Source: CAIUPE01 sp046091665 (GTDB lineage Bacteria > Pseudomonadota > Alphaproteobacteria > Rhizobiales > Beijerinckiaceae). From it: 64,000 nucleotides of DNA. The stretch lies in the NCBI GenBank assembly GCA_046091665.1, contig JBJTCD010000053.1, forward strand, positions 1-64,000, written 5' to 3'. Position 1 is the stretch's first letter. Each line of letters starts with the position of its first letter. Positions 51,206 to 60,471 of this stretch are shown piece by piece. The notes below the pieces were generated by a model. It worked only from the letters and a program-made list of their open reading frames with translations, had not been told where the DNA came from and did not search any database. The position numbers and the translations under genes were made by a program.

Positions 51206-52009
51206 TTACTGGTCTCCTGCGCGCACGACAACCTCTACGGAAAGATCTTCGCTTCCCGCGCCGCGCATTGTGCCTCGAACCGGTGCCGCGGAGGGCGCGT
51301 CAAAGCCAATGGCGAGCCGTGCATAATGATCGGTCGGGCACACGCCATTGGCAGCATCAAAGCCGATCCAGCCAAGATCCTCTGTATAGGCTTCAGCCCA
51401 TGCGTGATGCGCAACGGCGGATGTTTCCCCGTCAATCAACAAATAGCCGGTGACATAACGCGCGGGGATCGAGAGAACGCGCGCTGCCGCTATGAAAATA
51501 TGAGCGTGATCCTGACAAACACCGCGTTTGGCGCGAAAGGCTTCCGCTGCCGTTGTGAGCGCATGTGTTGCATCCGTATCATAAGTCACCGTCTCATGGA
51601 TCGATGAGAGAAGCGCGTGAAGAGTATCAAGACGCGTTGCACGGCGGCATTGCGAAGCGAAAGAGGTGATAGCAGGCGTCTCAATCGTTTTTGCTGTGGG
51701 GCGAAGAAAAATTGCAGGCGGCACGGATTCATTGAGTGAACCGATAACACCGGCACTATCGAAGGTTTCAATAACGCCTGAGGCTCCAATCTCGAGCCCA
51801 TCAGCTTCTCCCGGGGGCGTGACGAGATGAACGACATTTCCGAAAGCGTCTTGATACTCTGCCGCGCGTTCAATGCCGGGGCATGAGATGGTCCATGAGC
51901 GAATGGTTTGGCTTTCTCCTGTTGGGGGCGTCAGGCGCAAAGCCTGGATCGCGTGATTGAAAGGCCGATCATAGCGATAGGAGGTACGGTGATGGATCGA
52001 GATCAACAT
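51206..52009 (-). CDS. Transglutaminase-like cysteine peptidase/amidase
   Basis: This 267-residue protein has the N-terminal beta domain ISIHHRTSYRYDRPFNHAIQALRLTP and the transglutaminase catalytic triad: C165 in RGVCQDHAH, H202 in HHAWAEAY and D218 in WIGFDAANG. Such proteins are usually peptidases or amidases rather than cross-linkers. It is encoded with alpha-E, ATP-grasp and Anbu genes in many proteobacteria. It lies 21 bases after the alpha-E gene and 45 bases before Anbu. Confidence 0.92.
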   Translation of the reverse strand: MLISIHHRTSYRYDRPFNHAIQALRLTPPTGESQTIRSWTISCPGIERAAEYQDAFGNVVHLVTPPGEADGLEIGASGVIETFDSAGVIGSLNESVPPAIFLRPTAKTIETPAITSFASQCRRATRLDTLHALLSSIHETVTYDTDATHALTTAAEAFRAKRGVCQDHAHIFIAAARVLSIPARYVTGYLLIDGETSAVAHHAWAEAYTEDLGWIGFDAANGVCPTDHYARLAIGFDAPSAAPVRGTMRGAGSEDLSVEVVVRAGDQ

Positions 52010-52030
52010 GTCGGTATCAGTCTCTCTCGC

Positions 52031-52975
52031 TCATAGGAAATGGAAGTCATGCGCAATGCGGCTTGAGAGATCATTATTGCGCTTGATAAAATTCGAGAGG
52101 AATTCGTGAAGGCCGGATTGAAAAATTTCATCCATTGACGCGTTTTTGAGATCGCTTAAAATCGCTGAGGCGTCATGGCGGCTTTGCGGCGATTGGCCAA
52201 GAATTTCCGAAAGCCCTTCGAGTGACCGTTCGATCCACCCATAACAAAAGCGGAAGGAGCGGGGCATTTCCTGACGCAAAATTAGAAACTCGGCGATGTT
52301 CCACGGCCGATAACGATCTTTGTAAACATGGCGGTAGGAGCGATGCGCTGAAACCGAGCGCAATATCGTTTCCCATTGAAACGCATCTAGATCACCGCCG
52401 ACTGATTCATTCGTTGGCAGAAGCACATAATATTTTACATCCAAAATGCGCGCCGTGTTATCTGCGCGTTCAATGAAAGCGCCCAGTTGGCCGAAGTGAA
52501 AGCCCTCGTCGCGCAACAAAGTGCCGAGCATTGAACCGCGAAAAAGTGCCGAGCGTTGGCGCACCCAATCAAGAAATTCCGGCAATTTGCCAGAGCTGAG
52601 ATCGCTCGCTTTCACGGCGGTGAAATCAATATAGGTTGAATTCAACGCTTCCCACATTTCGCGAGTAAGCGCGGTGCGCACGGCGCGGGCGTTGTTACGC
52701 GCGGTTTCAAGACAAGAGCGCACGGAAGAGGGGTTATCACGATCAAAGAGCAAAAAATGCTGCACTTTTTCAGGCGTGATCGCAGAATGGCGTTCGAGAT
52801 AGGTGTTTAACCCCGCCGCCGCAATCAAAGTCGATTGCCAATCTTCGCGATGGCCTGAACCAATATCGGGTGTGAGTGCGATGCGATAGCCGACTTCCGT
52901 CAATCGCGCGATGTTTTCGGCGCGCTCAATATAGCGTGACATCCAAAAGAGGCTGGCGGCGGTGCGTCCGAGCAT
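52031..52975 (-). CDS. Alpha-E domain protein
   Basis: This 314-residue, almost fully helical protein starts MLGRTAASLFWMSRYIERAENIARL, the characteristic alpha-E N-terminus. RGSMLGTLLRDEGFHFGQLGAFIERADNTARILDVKYY follows. The ATG at 52975 has GGAGG 7 bases upstream and begins two bases after the ATP-grasp stop. Alpha-E proteins always travel with the circularly permuted ATP-grasp and are thought to take part in peptide or amide synthesis; the chemistry is not established. Confidence 0.92.
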   Translation of the reverse strand: MLGRTAASLFWMSRYIERAENIARLTEVGYRIALTPDIGSGHREDWQSTLIAAAGLNTYLERHSAITPEKVQHFLLFDRDNPSSVRSCLETARNNARAVRTALTREMWEALNSTYIDFTAVKASDLSSGKLPEFLDWVRQRSALFRGSMLGTLLRDEGFHFGQLGAFIERADNTARILDVKYYVLLPTNESVGGDLDAFQWETILRSVSAHRSYRHVYKDRYRPWNIAEFLILRQEMPRSFRFCYGWIERSLEGLSEILGQSPQSRHDASAILSDLKNASMDEIFQSGLHEFLSNFIKRNNDLSSRIAHDFHFL

Positions 52976-52977
52976 CG

Positions 52978-54441
52978 TCAGTCCTCCAAAACCCATGTGT
53001 CTTTGGTGCCGCCTCCTTGCGAGGAATTTACAACCAAAGAGCCTTTTTTCAGCGCCACGCGCGTGAGCCCACCGGGTGTGATACGCACACGATCACCGAC
53101 AAGCACAAAGGGGCGCAAATCAACATGGCGCGGTGAAGAGCCTTTGCCGACATTGGAAGGACAGGTTGAAAGACTCAATGTCGGTTGCGCGATGTAATTT
53201 GAAGGCTTCGCTGAAATTTTTTTGGCGAAGGTCGCACGTTCCGCTTTGGTCGCATGGGGGCCGATCAACATGCCGTAACCGCCGGAACCATGAACTTCCT
53301 TCACAACGAGCGTATCGAGATTTTGAAGAACATGAGCGCATTCATCTTTGATCGAGCAACGCCATGTTGGCACATTTTTTAGAATGGGTTTCTGACCCGT
53401 ATAGAATTCGATGATGTCGGGAACATAGGCATAGACGGCTTTGTCATCAGCAATGCCGGTGCCGGGTGCATTCACGATTGTCACACGTCCCGCGCGATAA
53501 AGATCAAAGAGGCCTGGCACGCCAAGGGTGGAATCGGGTCTAAAAGTCAGCGGATCGAGATAGGCATCATCAACACGGCGATAAAGCACATCCACTTTTT
53601 CTTTGCCTGTGATGGTGCGCATATAAAGCGCGCCATCTTCGACAAAGAGATCGGAGCCTTGCACCAATTCGACACCCATTTGATCGGCAAGAAAGGAGTG
53701 CTCGAAAAAAGCCGAATTATAAATGCCCGGTGTGAGAACCGCGATGGTCGGATCGCCTTTGCAGCCCGCGGGCGCGACACTTTCTAATGTCTGCCGCAAT
53801 AATTCCGGATAACGTTCGACAGGCGCCACGCGATGGGCGGCAAAGAGTTCCGGGAAGAGATGCATCATCGCTTCGCGGTCTTCGAGCATATAAGACACGC
53901 CCGAAGGCGTGCGCAGATTATCTTCCAACACGAAGAAATCATTCTCACCCGTGCGCACAATATCAGTGCCGATAATATGCGAATAGATTTTGCGCGGCGG
54001 ATCAAAGCCGATCATCTCAGGCAAAAAGGCTTCATTGCCGGTGATCAATTCAGCAGGAATGCGACCCGCGCGGATGATCTCCTGACGGTGATAAATATCA
54101 TAGAGAAAAGCATTGAGCGCGCGCACGCGCTGCTCGATGCCACGTTCGAGAAAACGCCATTCTTTCGCAGAAATAATGCGCGGAATCAGATCAAAGGGAA
54201 TGAGCCGCTCATTCGATGCGCTGTCGCCATAGACCGCAAAGGTGATCCCGAGACGGCGAAAAATAGCCTCGGCCTCTTCCTGCTTTTTGGCCATAAGCCC
54301 GCGCGATTGTTGGGAGAGCCAGTCGGCGAGTTTTTGATAGGCGGGACGGATGCTGCCATCAGGGCGGACCATCTCATCGAACCCGGCGGAGGGACGCGTT
54401 GTGCCGCCGCTTTGATCATTGACTGCCTGAATTTTCATCAT
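52978..54441 (-). CDS. Circularly permuted ATP-grasp protein
   Basis: This 487-residue protein contains RPAYQKLADWLSQQSRGLMAKKQEEAEAIFRRLGITFAVYGD, MIGFDPPRKIYSHIIGTDIVRTGENDFFVLEDNLRTPSGVSYMLEDRE and VVKEVHGSGGYGMLIGP, all characteristic of the CP-ATPgrasp family (formerly DUF404/DUF407). It should activate a carboxyl group with ATP and join it to an amine. As the first gene of the leftward run, its promoter lies in the 155 bases before divergent KirBac-like gene. Confidence 0.94.
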   Translation of the reverse strand: MMKIQAVNDQSGGTTRPSAGFDEMVRPDGSIRPAYQKLADWLSQQSRGLMAKKQEEAEAIFRRLGITFAVYGDSASNERLIPFDLIPRIISAKEWRFLERGIEQRVRALNAFLYDIYHRQEIIRAGRIPAELITGNEAFLPEMIGFDPPRKIYSHIIGTDIVRTGENDFFVLEDNLRTPSGVSYMLEDREAMMHLFPELFAAHRVAPVERYPELLRQTLESVAPAGCKGDPTIAVLTPGIYNSAFFEHSFLADQMGVELVQGSDLFVEDGALYMRTITGKEKVDVLYRRVDDAYLDPLTFRPDSTLGVPGLFDLYRAGRVTIVNAPGTGIADDKAVYAYVPDIIEFYTGQKPILKNVPTWRCSIKDECAHVLQNLDTLVVKEVHGSGGYGMLIGPHATKAERATFAKKISAKPSNYIAQPTLSLSTCPSNVGKGSSPRHVDLRPFVLVGDRVRITPGGLTRVALKKGSLVVNSSQGGGTKDTWVLED

Positions 54442-54596
54442 TTCGTCCGGTTAGGCCTGATAAATTCATTCTTTCAATCTTGAGAGCAAAAGCCAAGCCA
54501 TTCCTTTTGCGAGGGGCAGCGTCGGGCTTTGACGGGCTTTCCAGCGCCCGTTCTGAGCATTAGATTGCTTCCCAAACGATAGATATTGGATGTCTT

Positions 54597-55484
54597 ATGG
54601 CCAATTTGAGAAAAAAGCCGCGCCAGGTCCGGATCGGGCGGCGCTCTTTTACAATCGTGGGCGGAACGCGCCGAACCTTTCGTGATCTTTATCATGAAAG
54701 TCTCGCGATGAGCTGGCCGAAATTTTTTCTGACCGTCGCCTCGATCTTTATCGCTACGAATCTTTTGTTTGCTTTCATTTATTGGCTCGGCGGCGATGTG
54801 ATCGCGAACACGCAAGGCGGTTCGCTTGCGATGTTGTTTTTCTTTTCCGTTGAAGCGCTTTCAACGGTTGGGTTTGGCGATATGCATCCGGCTACCACTT
54901 ATGGTCATCTCGTGGCGTCGATCGAGAATTTCTTTGGTTTGTTGTTTGTCGCGGTAACGACCGGTTTGATGTTCACGCGTTTTGCACGCCCGCAAGCGCG
55001 CTTTATGTTTGCGCGTCATCCGGTGGTGACGATGATAGATGGAAAACCGACGCTGATGATCCGTGTTGCTAATGAGCGGCATAATGCGGTCTCTGATGCC
55101 TCAGCACGTTTGTGGATTTTGGCTGAAGGCAAATCAAAAGAAGGCCATCGCTTTCGCCGCTTTGTCGAGTTGAAATTAGAGCGCGTTGAAAATCCCGTAT
55201 TCGTTTTATCATGGTCGATCTTCCATGTGATCGATGAGGCATCGCCCTTGTATGAATTGCGCAAAGGCCAAGACGCTTCGCTCTCGACTTTGATTCTCAC
55301 AATTGCGGGTTATGACGAAAATATGGCGCAAGAGGTAAGGGCGCGGCATTGGTATGATATCAAGGACATCCGTTGGGATCATCGTTATGCCGACATTATT
55401 GAGTCGCATCCGGACGGGTCGACCATGCTGAATTATGATCGATTCCATGATCTGGAGCCCGATGGACACGCCGCCACAAATTGA
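54597..55484 (+). CDS. KirBac-like inward-rectifier potassium channel
   Basis: This 295-residue protein has membrane helices at about 42-64 (KFFLTVASIFIATNLLFAFIYWLGG) and 106-127. Between them is the pore helix and selectivity filter TVGFGD (90-95). The C-terminal half is the cytoplasmic immunoglobulin-like domain of inward-rectifier channels (KPTLMIRVANERHNAVSDASARLWIL). It would pass potassium across the inner membrane. It diverges from the ATP-grasp gene. Confidence 0.92.
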   Translation: MANLRKKPRQVRIGRRSFTIVGGTRRTFRDLYHESLAMSWPKFFLTVASIFIATNLLFAFIYWLGGDVIANTQGGSLAMLFFFSVEALSTVGFGDMHPATTYGHLVASIENFFGLLFVAVTTGLMFTRFARPQARFMFARHPVVTMIDGKPTLMIRVANERHNAVSDASARLWILAEGKSKEGHRFRRFVELKLERVENPVFVLSWSIFHVIDEASPLYELRKGQDASLSTLILTIAGYDENMAQEVRARHWYDIKDIRWDHRYADIIESHPDGSTMLNYDRFHDLEPDGHAATN

Positions 55485-55515
55485 CGGCACGGGGTGAAAA
55501 GAAAGGCGTTAGATT

Positions 55516-56940
55516 ATGACCGATTATTTTAAATTCTATATCGATGGCCAATGGGTCGATCCGGTTGCGCTTAACCCCTTCGATGTGATCAATCCCGCGA
55601 ATGAAGAGATTTGTGGTCGTATCGCGCTTGGGTCTTCAAAAGATGTCGATCGCGCTGTCGCGGCGGCGCGCAAAGCATTCACGACTTTCTCGCAAACAAG
55701 CCGCGAAGAAAGGCTCGCGCTTTTGTCGCGTGTGCTTGAGGTCTATCAACGCCGCATTCAAGATGTGGCTGACGCGATGACGCTCGAGATGGGCGCGCCG
55801 CGCGGTTTCGCAATGGAATGGCAAGCAGGCTCGGGCACCGCTCATTTTGAGTCGACGATTGAAGTGCTCAAGACCTATGAATTTGAGCGGTTGCAAGGCA
55901 CAACTTTGATCATGCATGAAGGTATCGGCGTTGTCGGCATGATCACACCGTGGAACTGGCCGATCAACCAGATCGTTTGTAAAGTTGCGCCTGCGCTTGC
56001 AGCTGGCTGTACAATGGTGTTGAAGCCTTCAGAGATCGCGCCGCTCTCAGGTATTGTCTTCGCTGAGATTTTGCATGAAGCCGGTGTGCCGCAAGGCGTG
56101 TTTAATCTTGTGCAAGGTGACGGCCCCACGGTTGGTGCAGCGATTGCTGCGCATCCCGATATCGATATGGTTTCATTTACGGGTTCGACACGCGGCGGCA
56201 TCGCGGTAGCGAAAGCCGCTGCTGATACCGTGAAGCGCGTCGCGCAAGAGCTTGGTGGTAATTCCGCAAATATCTTGCTTGATGATGTCGATTTTGAATC
56301 GGCTGTCACCAATGGCGTTGCGAGTTGCTATATCAATTCGGGTGAAAGCTGTGACTCGCCGCAACGGATGTTGGTGCCCCATCATCGTATGAATGACGTG
56401 ATGGCGATTGCGAAACGCGCCGCTGAATCATACGTGCTCGGCGATCCGAATGATCCCAAAACAACATTGGGCCCGCTGATTTCAAAAGCGCATTGGGAGA
56501 AGGTACAAGGCCTCATTAAAATGGGCATTGAAGACGGCGCGACTCTTGTCACCGGCGGTCTTGGTCTTCCCGACGGAATTACGCGTGGCTATTTCGCCAA
56601 GCCTACAATATTCGGCAATGTCACCCGGAATATGCGTATTGCGAAGAATGAAATCTTCGGCATGACTTTGATGATCATGGGCTATGGCTCGATTGATGAG
56701 GCGCTCGAGATTGCGCATGATACCGAATATGGACTTGCGGGCTATGTGCAATCAGCTGACGTAGAGAAGGCGAGGGCGGTGGCACGCCGTTTGCGCGTTG
56801 GCGCCGTGCAGATTAATTACCCGGCCTTTGATCCTTTCTCGGCCTTTGGCGGCTATAAGCAATCAGGCAATGGCCGCGAATATGGCGCATTTGGTCTGCA
56901 TGATTATCTCGAGACGAAATGTCTGATCGGGTATAAATAG
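55516..56940 (+). CDS. Aldehyde dehydrogenase family protein
   Basis: This 474-residue NAD(P)-dependent enzyme has the general base E245 in QELGGNSANIL and the nucleophile C279 in NSGESCDSPQR. TPWNWPINQIVCKVAPALAAGCTMVLKPSEIAPLSG is the cofactor region. The aldehyde oxidised cannot be told from sequence. It is 27 bases before argC and may be co-transcribed. A KirBac-like gene precedes it by 31 bases. Confidence 0.93.
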   Translation: MTDYFKFYIDGQWVDPVALNPFDVINPANEEICGRIALGSSKDVDRAVAAARKAFTTFSQTSREERLALLSRVLEVYQRRIQDVADAMTLEMGAPRGFAMEWQAGSGTAHFESTIEVLKTYEFERLQGTTLIMHEGIGVVGMITPWNWPINQIVCKVAPALAAGCTMVLKPSEIAPLSGIVFAEILHEAGVPQGVFNLVQGDGPTVGAAIAAHPDIDMVSFTGSTRGGIAVAKAAADTVKRVAQELGGNSANILLDDVDFESAVTNGVASCYINSGESCDSPQRMLVPHHRMNDVMAIAKRAAESYVLGDPNDPKTTLGPLISKAHWEKVQGLIKMGIEDGATLVTGGLGLPDGITRGYFAKPTIFGNVTRNMRIAKNEIFGMTLMIMGYGSIDEALEIAHDTEYGLAGYVQSADVEKARAVARRLRVGAVQINYPAFDPFSAFGGYKQSGNGREYGAFGLHDYLETKCLIGYK

Positions 56941-56967
56941 GCGCCATAATCGGGCGGAGAGAATGAC

Positions 56968-57894
56968 ATGACAGCAACGGTTTTCATTGATGGCGAGGCG
57001 GGCACAACGGGTTTAGGAATCCGCGAACGTCTTCAGCATTTCAAAGGCATCGAGATCAAAAGCATTGATCCTGTTAAGCGCAAAGATCCAAAAGCGCGTC
57101 AGGCTTTGATGGCCGAAGTTGATGCAGTCATTCTCTGTCTGCCTGATGATGCGGCGATTGAGGCCGTTAAGCTTGCTGATGAATTGGGCGCGAATGCGCC
57201 GCGCATTCTTGATGCCTCAACCGCGCATCGCGTCGCGCATGGATGGGTTTATGGCTTTGCCGAATTGCATCCCACTCAACGCGATATGATTGAAGGCGCG
57301 CATCGCGTTGCAAATCCGGGATGTTATCCGACAGGCGCGATTGCGCTTATTCGTCCGCTTGTCGATGCAGGTTTTATTCTTCCGTCTTATCCTGTGACTG
57401 TGAATGCGGTTTCAGGCTATTCGGGCGGCGGTAAATCCATGATTGAATCTTATGAGGCAGGCATTGCGCCGCATTTTGAACTTTATGGTTTGGGCCTTAC
57501 ACACAAACATCTGCCCGAGTTACAAAAATATTCCAATCTCGATCAACGTCCGATTTTTGTGCCTTCTGTGGGCAATTTCAAACAAGGCATGTTGGTGAGC
57601 GTGCCGCTGTATCTTGATCATCTTGAAGGTAAGCCGAAAGCCAAAGAGCTTCATGACGCCTATATCGAACGTTATGTAGGCTGCGAGCATGTGCGTGTGG
57701 TGCCGTGGTCGGATGCATCAATCACATCGGGTCGGCTGGAAGCGGAGTCACTCAACAACACCGATCTATTGGAATTGCGCATCTATGCGAATGAGAGTGC
57801 ACGTCAAGCGGTGCTTGTCGCCAAGCTCGACAATCTCGGCAAAGGGGCGTCAGGGGCTGCGGTGCAGAACCTCAAACTCATGTTAGGGCTCTGA
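56968..57894 (+). CDS. argC: N-acetyl-gamma-glutamyl-phosphate reductase ArgC (type 2)
   Basis: This 308-residue protein has the short type 2 length. VFIDGEAGTTGLGIRERL is the nucleotide-binding start, and the catalytic cysteine is C119 in VANPGCYPTGAIALIRPL. VNAVSGYSGGGKSMIESYE and LYGLGLTHKHLPE are typical of the type 2 group. It reduces N-acetylglutamyl phosphate in arginine synthesis. Confidence 0.95.
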   Translation: MTATVFIDGEAGTTGLGIRERLQHFKGIEIKSIDPVKRKDPKARQALMAEVDAVILCLPDDAAIEAVKLADELGANAPRILDASTAHRVAHGWVYGFAELHPTQRDMIEGAHRVANPGCYPTGAIALIRPLVDAGFILPSYPVTVNAVSGYSGGGKSMIESYEAGIAPHFELYGLGLTHKHLPELQKYSNLDQRPIFVPSVGNFKQGMLVSVPLYLDHLEGKPKAKELHDAYIERYVGCEHVRVVPWSDASITSGRLEAESLNNTDLLELRIYANESARQAVLVAKLDNLGKGASGAAVQNLKLMLGL

Positions 57895-57939
57895 TTAATT
57901 TATTCCTGTCTTTGCCAGCGCATGTGAAGACCTCATTCC

Positions 57940-58035
57940 GTCATGGCCAAGTTTAGCCCGGCCATCCAAGACTTTTTTAGAACGCGTTGCGTTAAGGCCT
58001 AAGTCGTGGATGGCAGGCACAAGGCCTGCCATGAC
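57940..58035. repeat. Imperfect intergenic palindrome (REP/MITE-like)
   Basis: GTCATGGC (57940-57947) pairs with GCCATGAC (58028-58035), and GCCATCCA-AGACTT (57961-57974) with AAGTC-G-TGGATGGC (58001-58014). The arms are separated by imperfect sequence and a 26-base loop. It resembles the GTCATGGCC...CCATCCACG palindromes scattered through Rhizobiales genomes. It lies between convergent argC and glpX. Confidence 0.7.
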
Positions 58036-58083
58036 ACCGAAGTAAGTTCATTCGCTCGCAATGATGAATGGCAGGTCTCTCAT

Positions 58084-59088
58084 TTAATCGAGAAGGAACT
58101 TCGCCAACTCCCGATGCTCGCCATGAATGCGGCGGACAGTGCCGGTGATTGAACGATAGACAATCGTTTCCGTTTCAATCACATCTTTTTTGAAACGAAC
58201 GCCATGCATAAGCGCACCATCGGTCACACCAGTGGCTGATACAATCACGTCATCAGCTGCGAGTTCTGCCATATCATATTTGCGTTTGGGGTCTTTCACA
58301 CCCATACCGCGCGCGCGCTCGATTTTTGCGGGCGTGTCGAGAATGAGACGGCCTTGCATTTGACCACCTACGCAGCGAAGCGCGGCCGCCGCAAGAACAC
58401 CTTCCGGCGCGCCACCAATACCGAGATAAATATCAATGCCCGTTTCTTGTTGCATCGCTGTGAAGATCACGCCGGCGACATCGCCGTCGGTGATGAGGCG
58501 AATGCTCGCACCGGTCTTTCTTACCGCTGCAATCAACTCCGCGTGGCGCGGGCGATCCATGATCAGCGCGTTGATTTCATGTGGTTTCACGCCTTTGGCT
58601 TTCGCGAGCGCGTGGATATTCTCTTCAGGCGAGGCATCAAGATCAACAATGCCTTTTTTGTAACCGGGACCGATCGCGATCTTGTCCATGTAAACGTCGG
58701 GCGCATAGAGAAGCGATCCGGCTTGCGCCATCGCCATCACCGCAATCGCACCGGGCATGTCTTTCGCGCAGAGCGTGGTGCCTTCTAAAGGGTCAACCGC
58801 GATATCGACTTTCGGGCCCGTGCCATTGCCCACTTTTTCGCCAATGAAAAGCATCGGCGCTTCGTCGCGCTCGCCTTCACCAATCACGATTGTGCCATCA
58901 ATCGGCAACTTGTTGAGTTCACGCCGCATCGCGTCCACCGCCGCTTGGTCGGCCGCCTTCTCATCGCCACGCCCGCGAAGGCGTGCAGCCGATACCGCGG
59001 CACGTTCGGTGACGCGCACCAGCTCCATCGACAAAATGCGCTCGATGACCTCTTTCTGCGGAACGTGAATTTCGGTGTTCTGGGTCAT
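58084..59088 (-). CDS. glpX: Fructose-1,6-bisphosphatase class II GlpX
   Basis: This 334-residue protein has GTIVIGEGERDEAPMLFIGEKVGNGTGPKVDIAVDPLEGTT, the metal-binding core of class II FBPase. LGIGGAPEGVLAAAALRCVGGQMQGRL is also typical. It hydrolyses fructose-1,6-bisphosphate in gluconeogenesis, and some members also act on sedoheptulose-1,7-bisphosphate. The ATG at 59088 is chosen because AGGAG lies 6 bases upstream. hom precedes it on the same strand. Confidence 0.95.
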   Translation of the reverse strand: MTQNTEIHVPQKEVIERILSMELVRVTERAAVSAARLRGRGDEKAADQAAVDAMRRELNKLPIDGTIVIGEGERDEAPMLFIGEKVGNGTGPKVDIAVDPLEGTTLCAKDMPGAIAVMAMAQAGSLLYAPDVYMDKIAIGPGYKKGIVDLDASPEENIHALAKAKGVKPHEINALIMDRPRHAELIAAVRKTGASIRLITDGDVAGVIFTAMQQETGIDIYLGIGGAPEGVLAAAALRCVGGQMQGRLILDTPAKIERARGMGVKDPKRKYDMAELAADDVIVSATGVTDGALMHGVRFKKDVIETETIVYRSITGTVRRIHGEHRELAKFLLD

Positions 59089-59121
59089 CAAGCACTCCTA
59101 ACGCTTATTTCTTTGGGCGAC

Positions 59122-60444
59122 TCATCCCCGCTCGATGCGGATGAGTTGCGGTGGTTCCGCGATATGACCATCGGCCATCACCGCGTCAAGCGCGCGGCGG
59201 ATCGCTTCTTCGGTTGTGGCGTAGGTAATCAAAACAACGGGCACAGGTGTGCCGGCTTTCCCTGCAGGATCAGCCGCGCGTGAAGCCGGTGGGCGCTTTT
59301 GCACAATGCTTTCAAGCGAGATCTGTTGTTCAGCCATGCGTGTGGCGATGCCTGCCGCAGCGCCCGGTTTGTCGCGCACTGTGAGGCGAATATAATAGCC
59401 GCCTTCATGGCGTTGCATCGGCGCTTGATCGGTTTGAGTCAAAGCTTTTGAGCTTACGCCCAAAGGCGGCACATGAAGACCACGCGCGATATCAACAAGA
59501 TCGGAAAGCACCGAGGATGCGGTGGCATTACCTCCCGCGCCAGGTCCGACAAGCGTGATTTCGCCGACAATATCAGCAACCACATTCACGGCATTGGTGA
59601 CACCCATCACTTGCGCAATCGCCCAATGCTTTGGCACCATGGTGGGATGCACGCGTTGTTCAATGCCCGTTGATGTACGCTCGGCCACGCCAAGCAGTTT
59701 GATGCGATAGCCAAGCTCATCCGCCATTACGAGATCGAGCGGTTTAATCGACGCGATGCCTTCAACATAAACCGCTTCAGAATCAATCTCGGTGCCAAAG
59801 GCAAGTGAGGTGAGAATGGAAAGCTTATGCGCGGTGTCAAAACCCCCAACGTCAAAAGTCGGATCGGCTTCGGCATAACCCAAACGCTGCGCGTCTTTAA
59901 GGCAATCCTCGAAAGTAAGACCTTCAAGCTCCATGCGCGAAAGAATATAATTGCAAGTGCCGTTCAAAATACCCGACACGCGCGTCACGTGGTTGCCCGC
60001 AAGTGATTCACGTAATGTTTTCACAATCGGAATGCCGCCCGCAACAGAGGCTTCAAAATTCAAGGCGACATTGTTATTCTCGGCCATCGTAACGAGGGCA
60101 CTGCCATGTTTCGCGAGTAACGCTTTATTGGCCGTGACCACCGATTTACCGCTGGCTAGAGCCGCTTCAACGGTCTCTTTCGCTGTGCCATTAGCGCCAC
60201 CAATTAATTCGACAAGCACATCAATATTGTTTGATCGCGCGAGCACCACCGGATCATCAAACCACTCAAGATCTTTGATATCGAACCCGCGATCACGTGT
60301 TTTATCTCTCGCTGAGACGGCGACGACAATCATGGGGCGGCCAGCGCGGCTCGCGACGAAATTCGCGTTTTTTTGCAGCGTGCTGACAAGCGCCGCGCCC
60401 ACGGTCCCAAGACCGATAACGCCGATACGGAGGGAAGAAGTCAT
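59122..60444 (-). CDS. hom: Homoserine dehydrogenase Hom
   Basis: This 440-residue enzyme has the NAD(P)-binding IGVIGLGTVGAALVSTL at the start, GGIPIVKTLRESLAGNHVTRVSGILNGTCNYILSRM and YAEADPTFDVGGFDTAHKLSILTSLAFG in the catalytic domain. A C-terminal ACT domain (YYIRLTVRDKPGAAAGIATRMAEQQISLESIVQ) gives threonine feedback. It feeds threonine and methionine synthesis. It lies between the aminotransferase gene and glpX, 27-33 bases from each, likely one operon. Confidence 0.96.
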   Translation of the reverse strand: MTSSLRIGVIGLGTVGAALVSTLQKNANFVASRAGRPMIVVAVSARDKTRDRGFDIKDLEWFDDPVVLARSNNIDVLVELIGGANGTAKETVEAALASGKSVVTANKALLAKHGSALVTMAENNNVALNFEASVAGGIPIVKTLRESLAGNHVTRVSGILNGTCNYILSRMELEGLTFEDCLKDAQRLGYAEADPTFDVGGFDTAHKLSILTSLAFGTEIDSEAVYVEGIASIKPLDLVMADELGYRIKLLGVAERTSTGIEQRVHPTMVPKHWAIAQVMGVTNAVNVVADIVGEITLVGPGAGGNATASSVLSDLVDIARGLHVPPLGVSSKALTQTDQAPMQRHEGGYYIRLTVRDKPGAAAGIATRMAEQQISLESIVQKRPPASRAADPAGKAGTPVPVVLITYATTEEAIRRALDAVMADGHIAEPPQLIRIERG

Positions 60445-60471
60445 GCGATCATTCCAAATTGAGGAGGTGGT

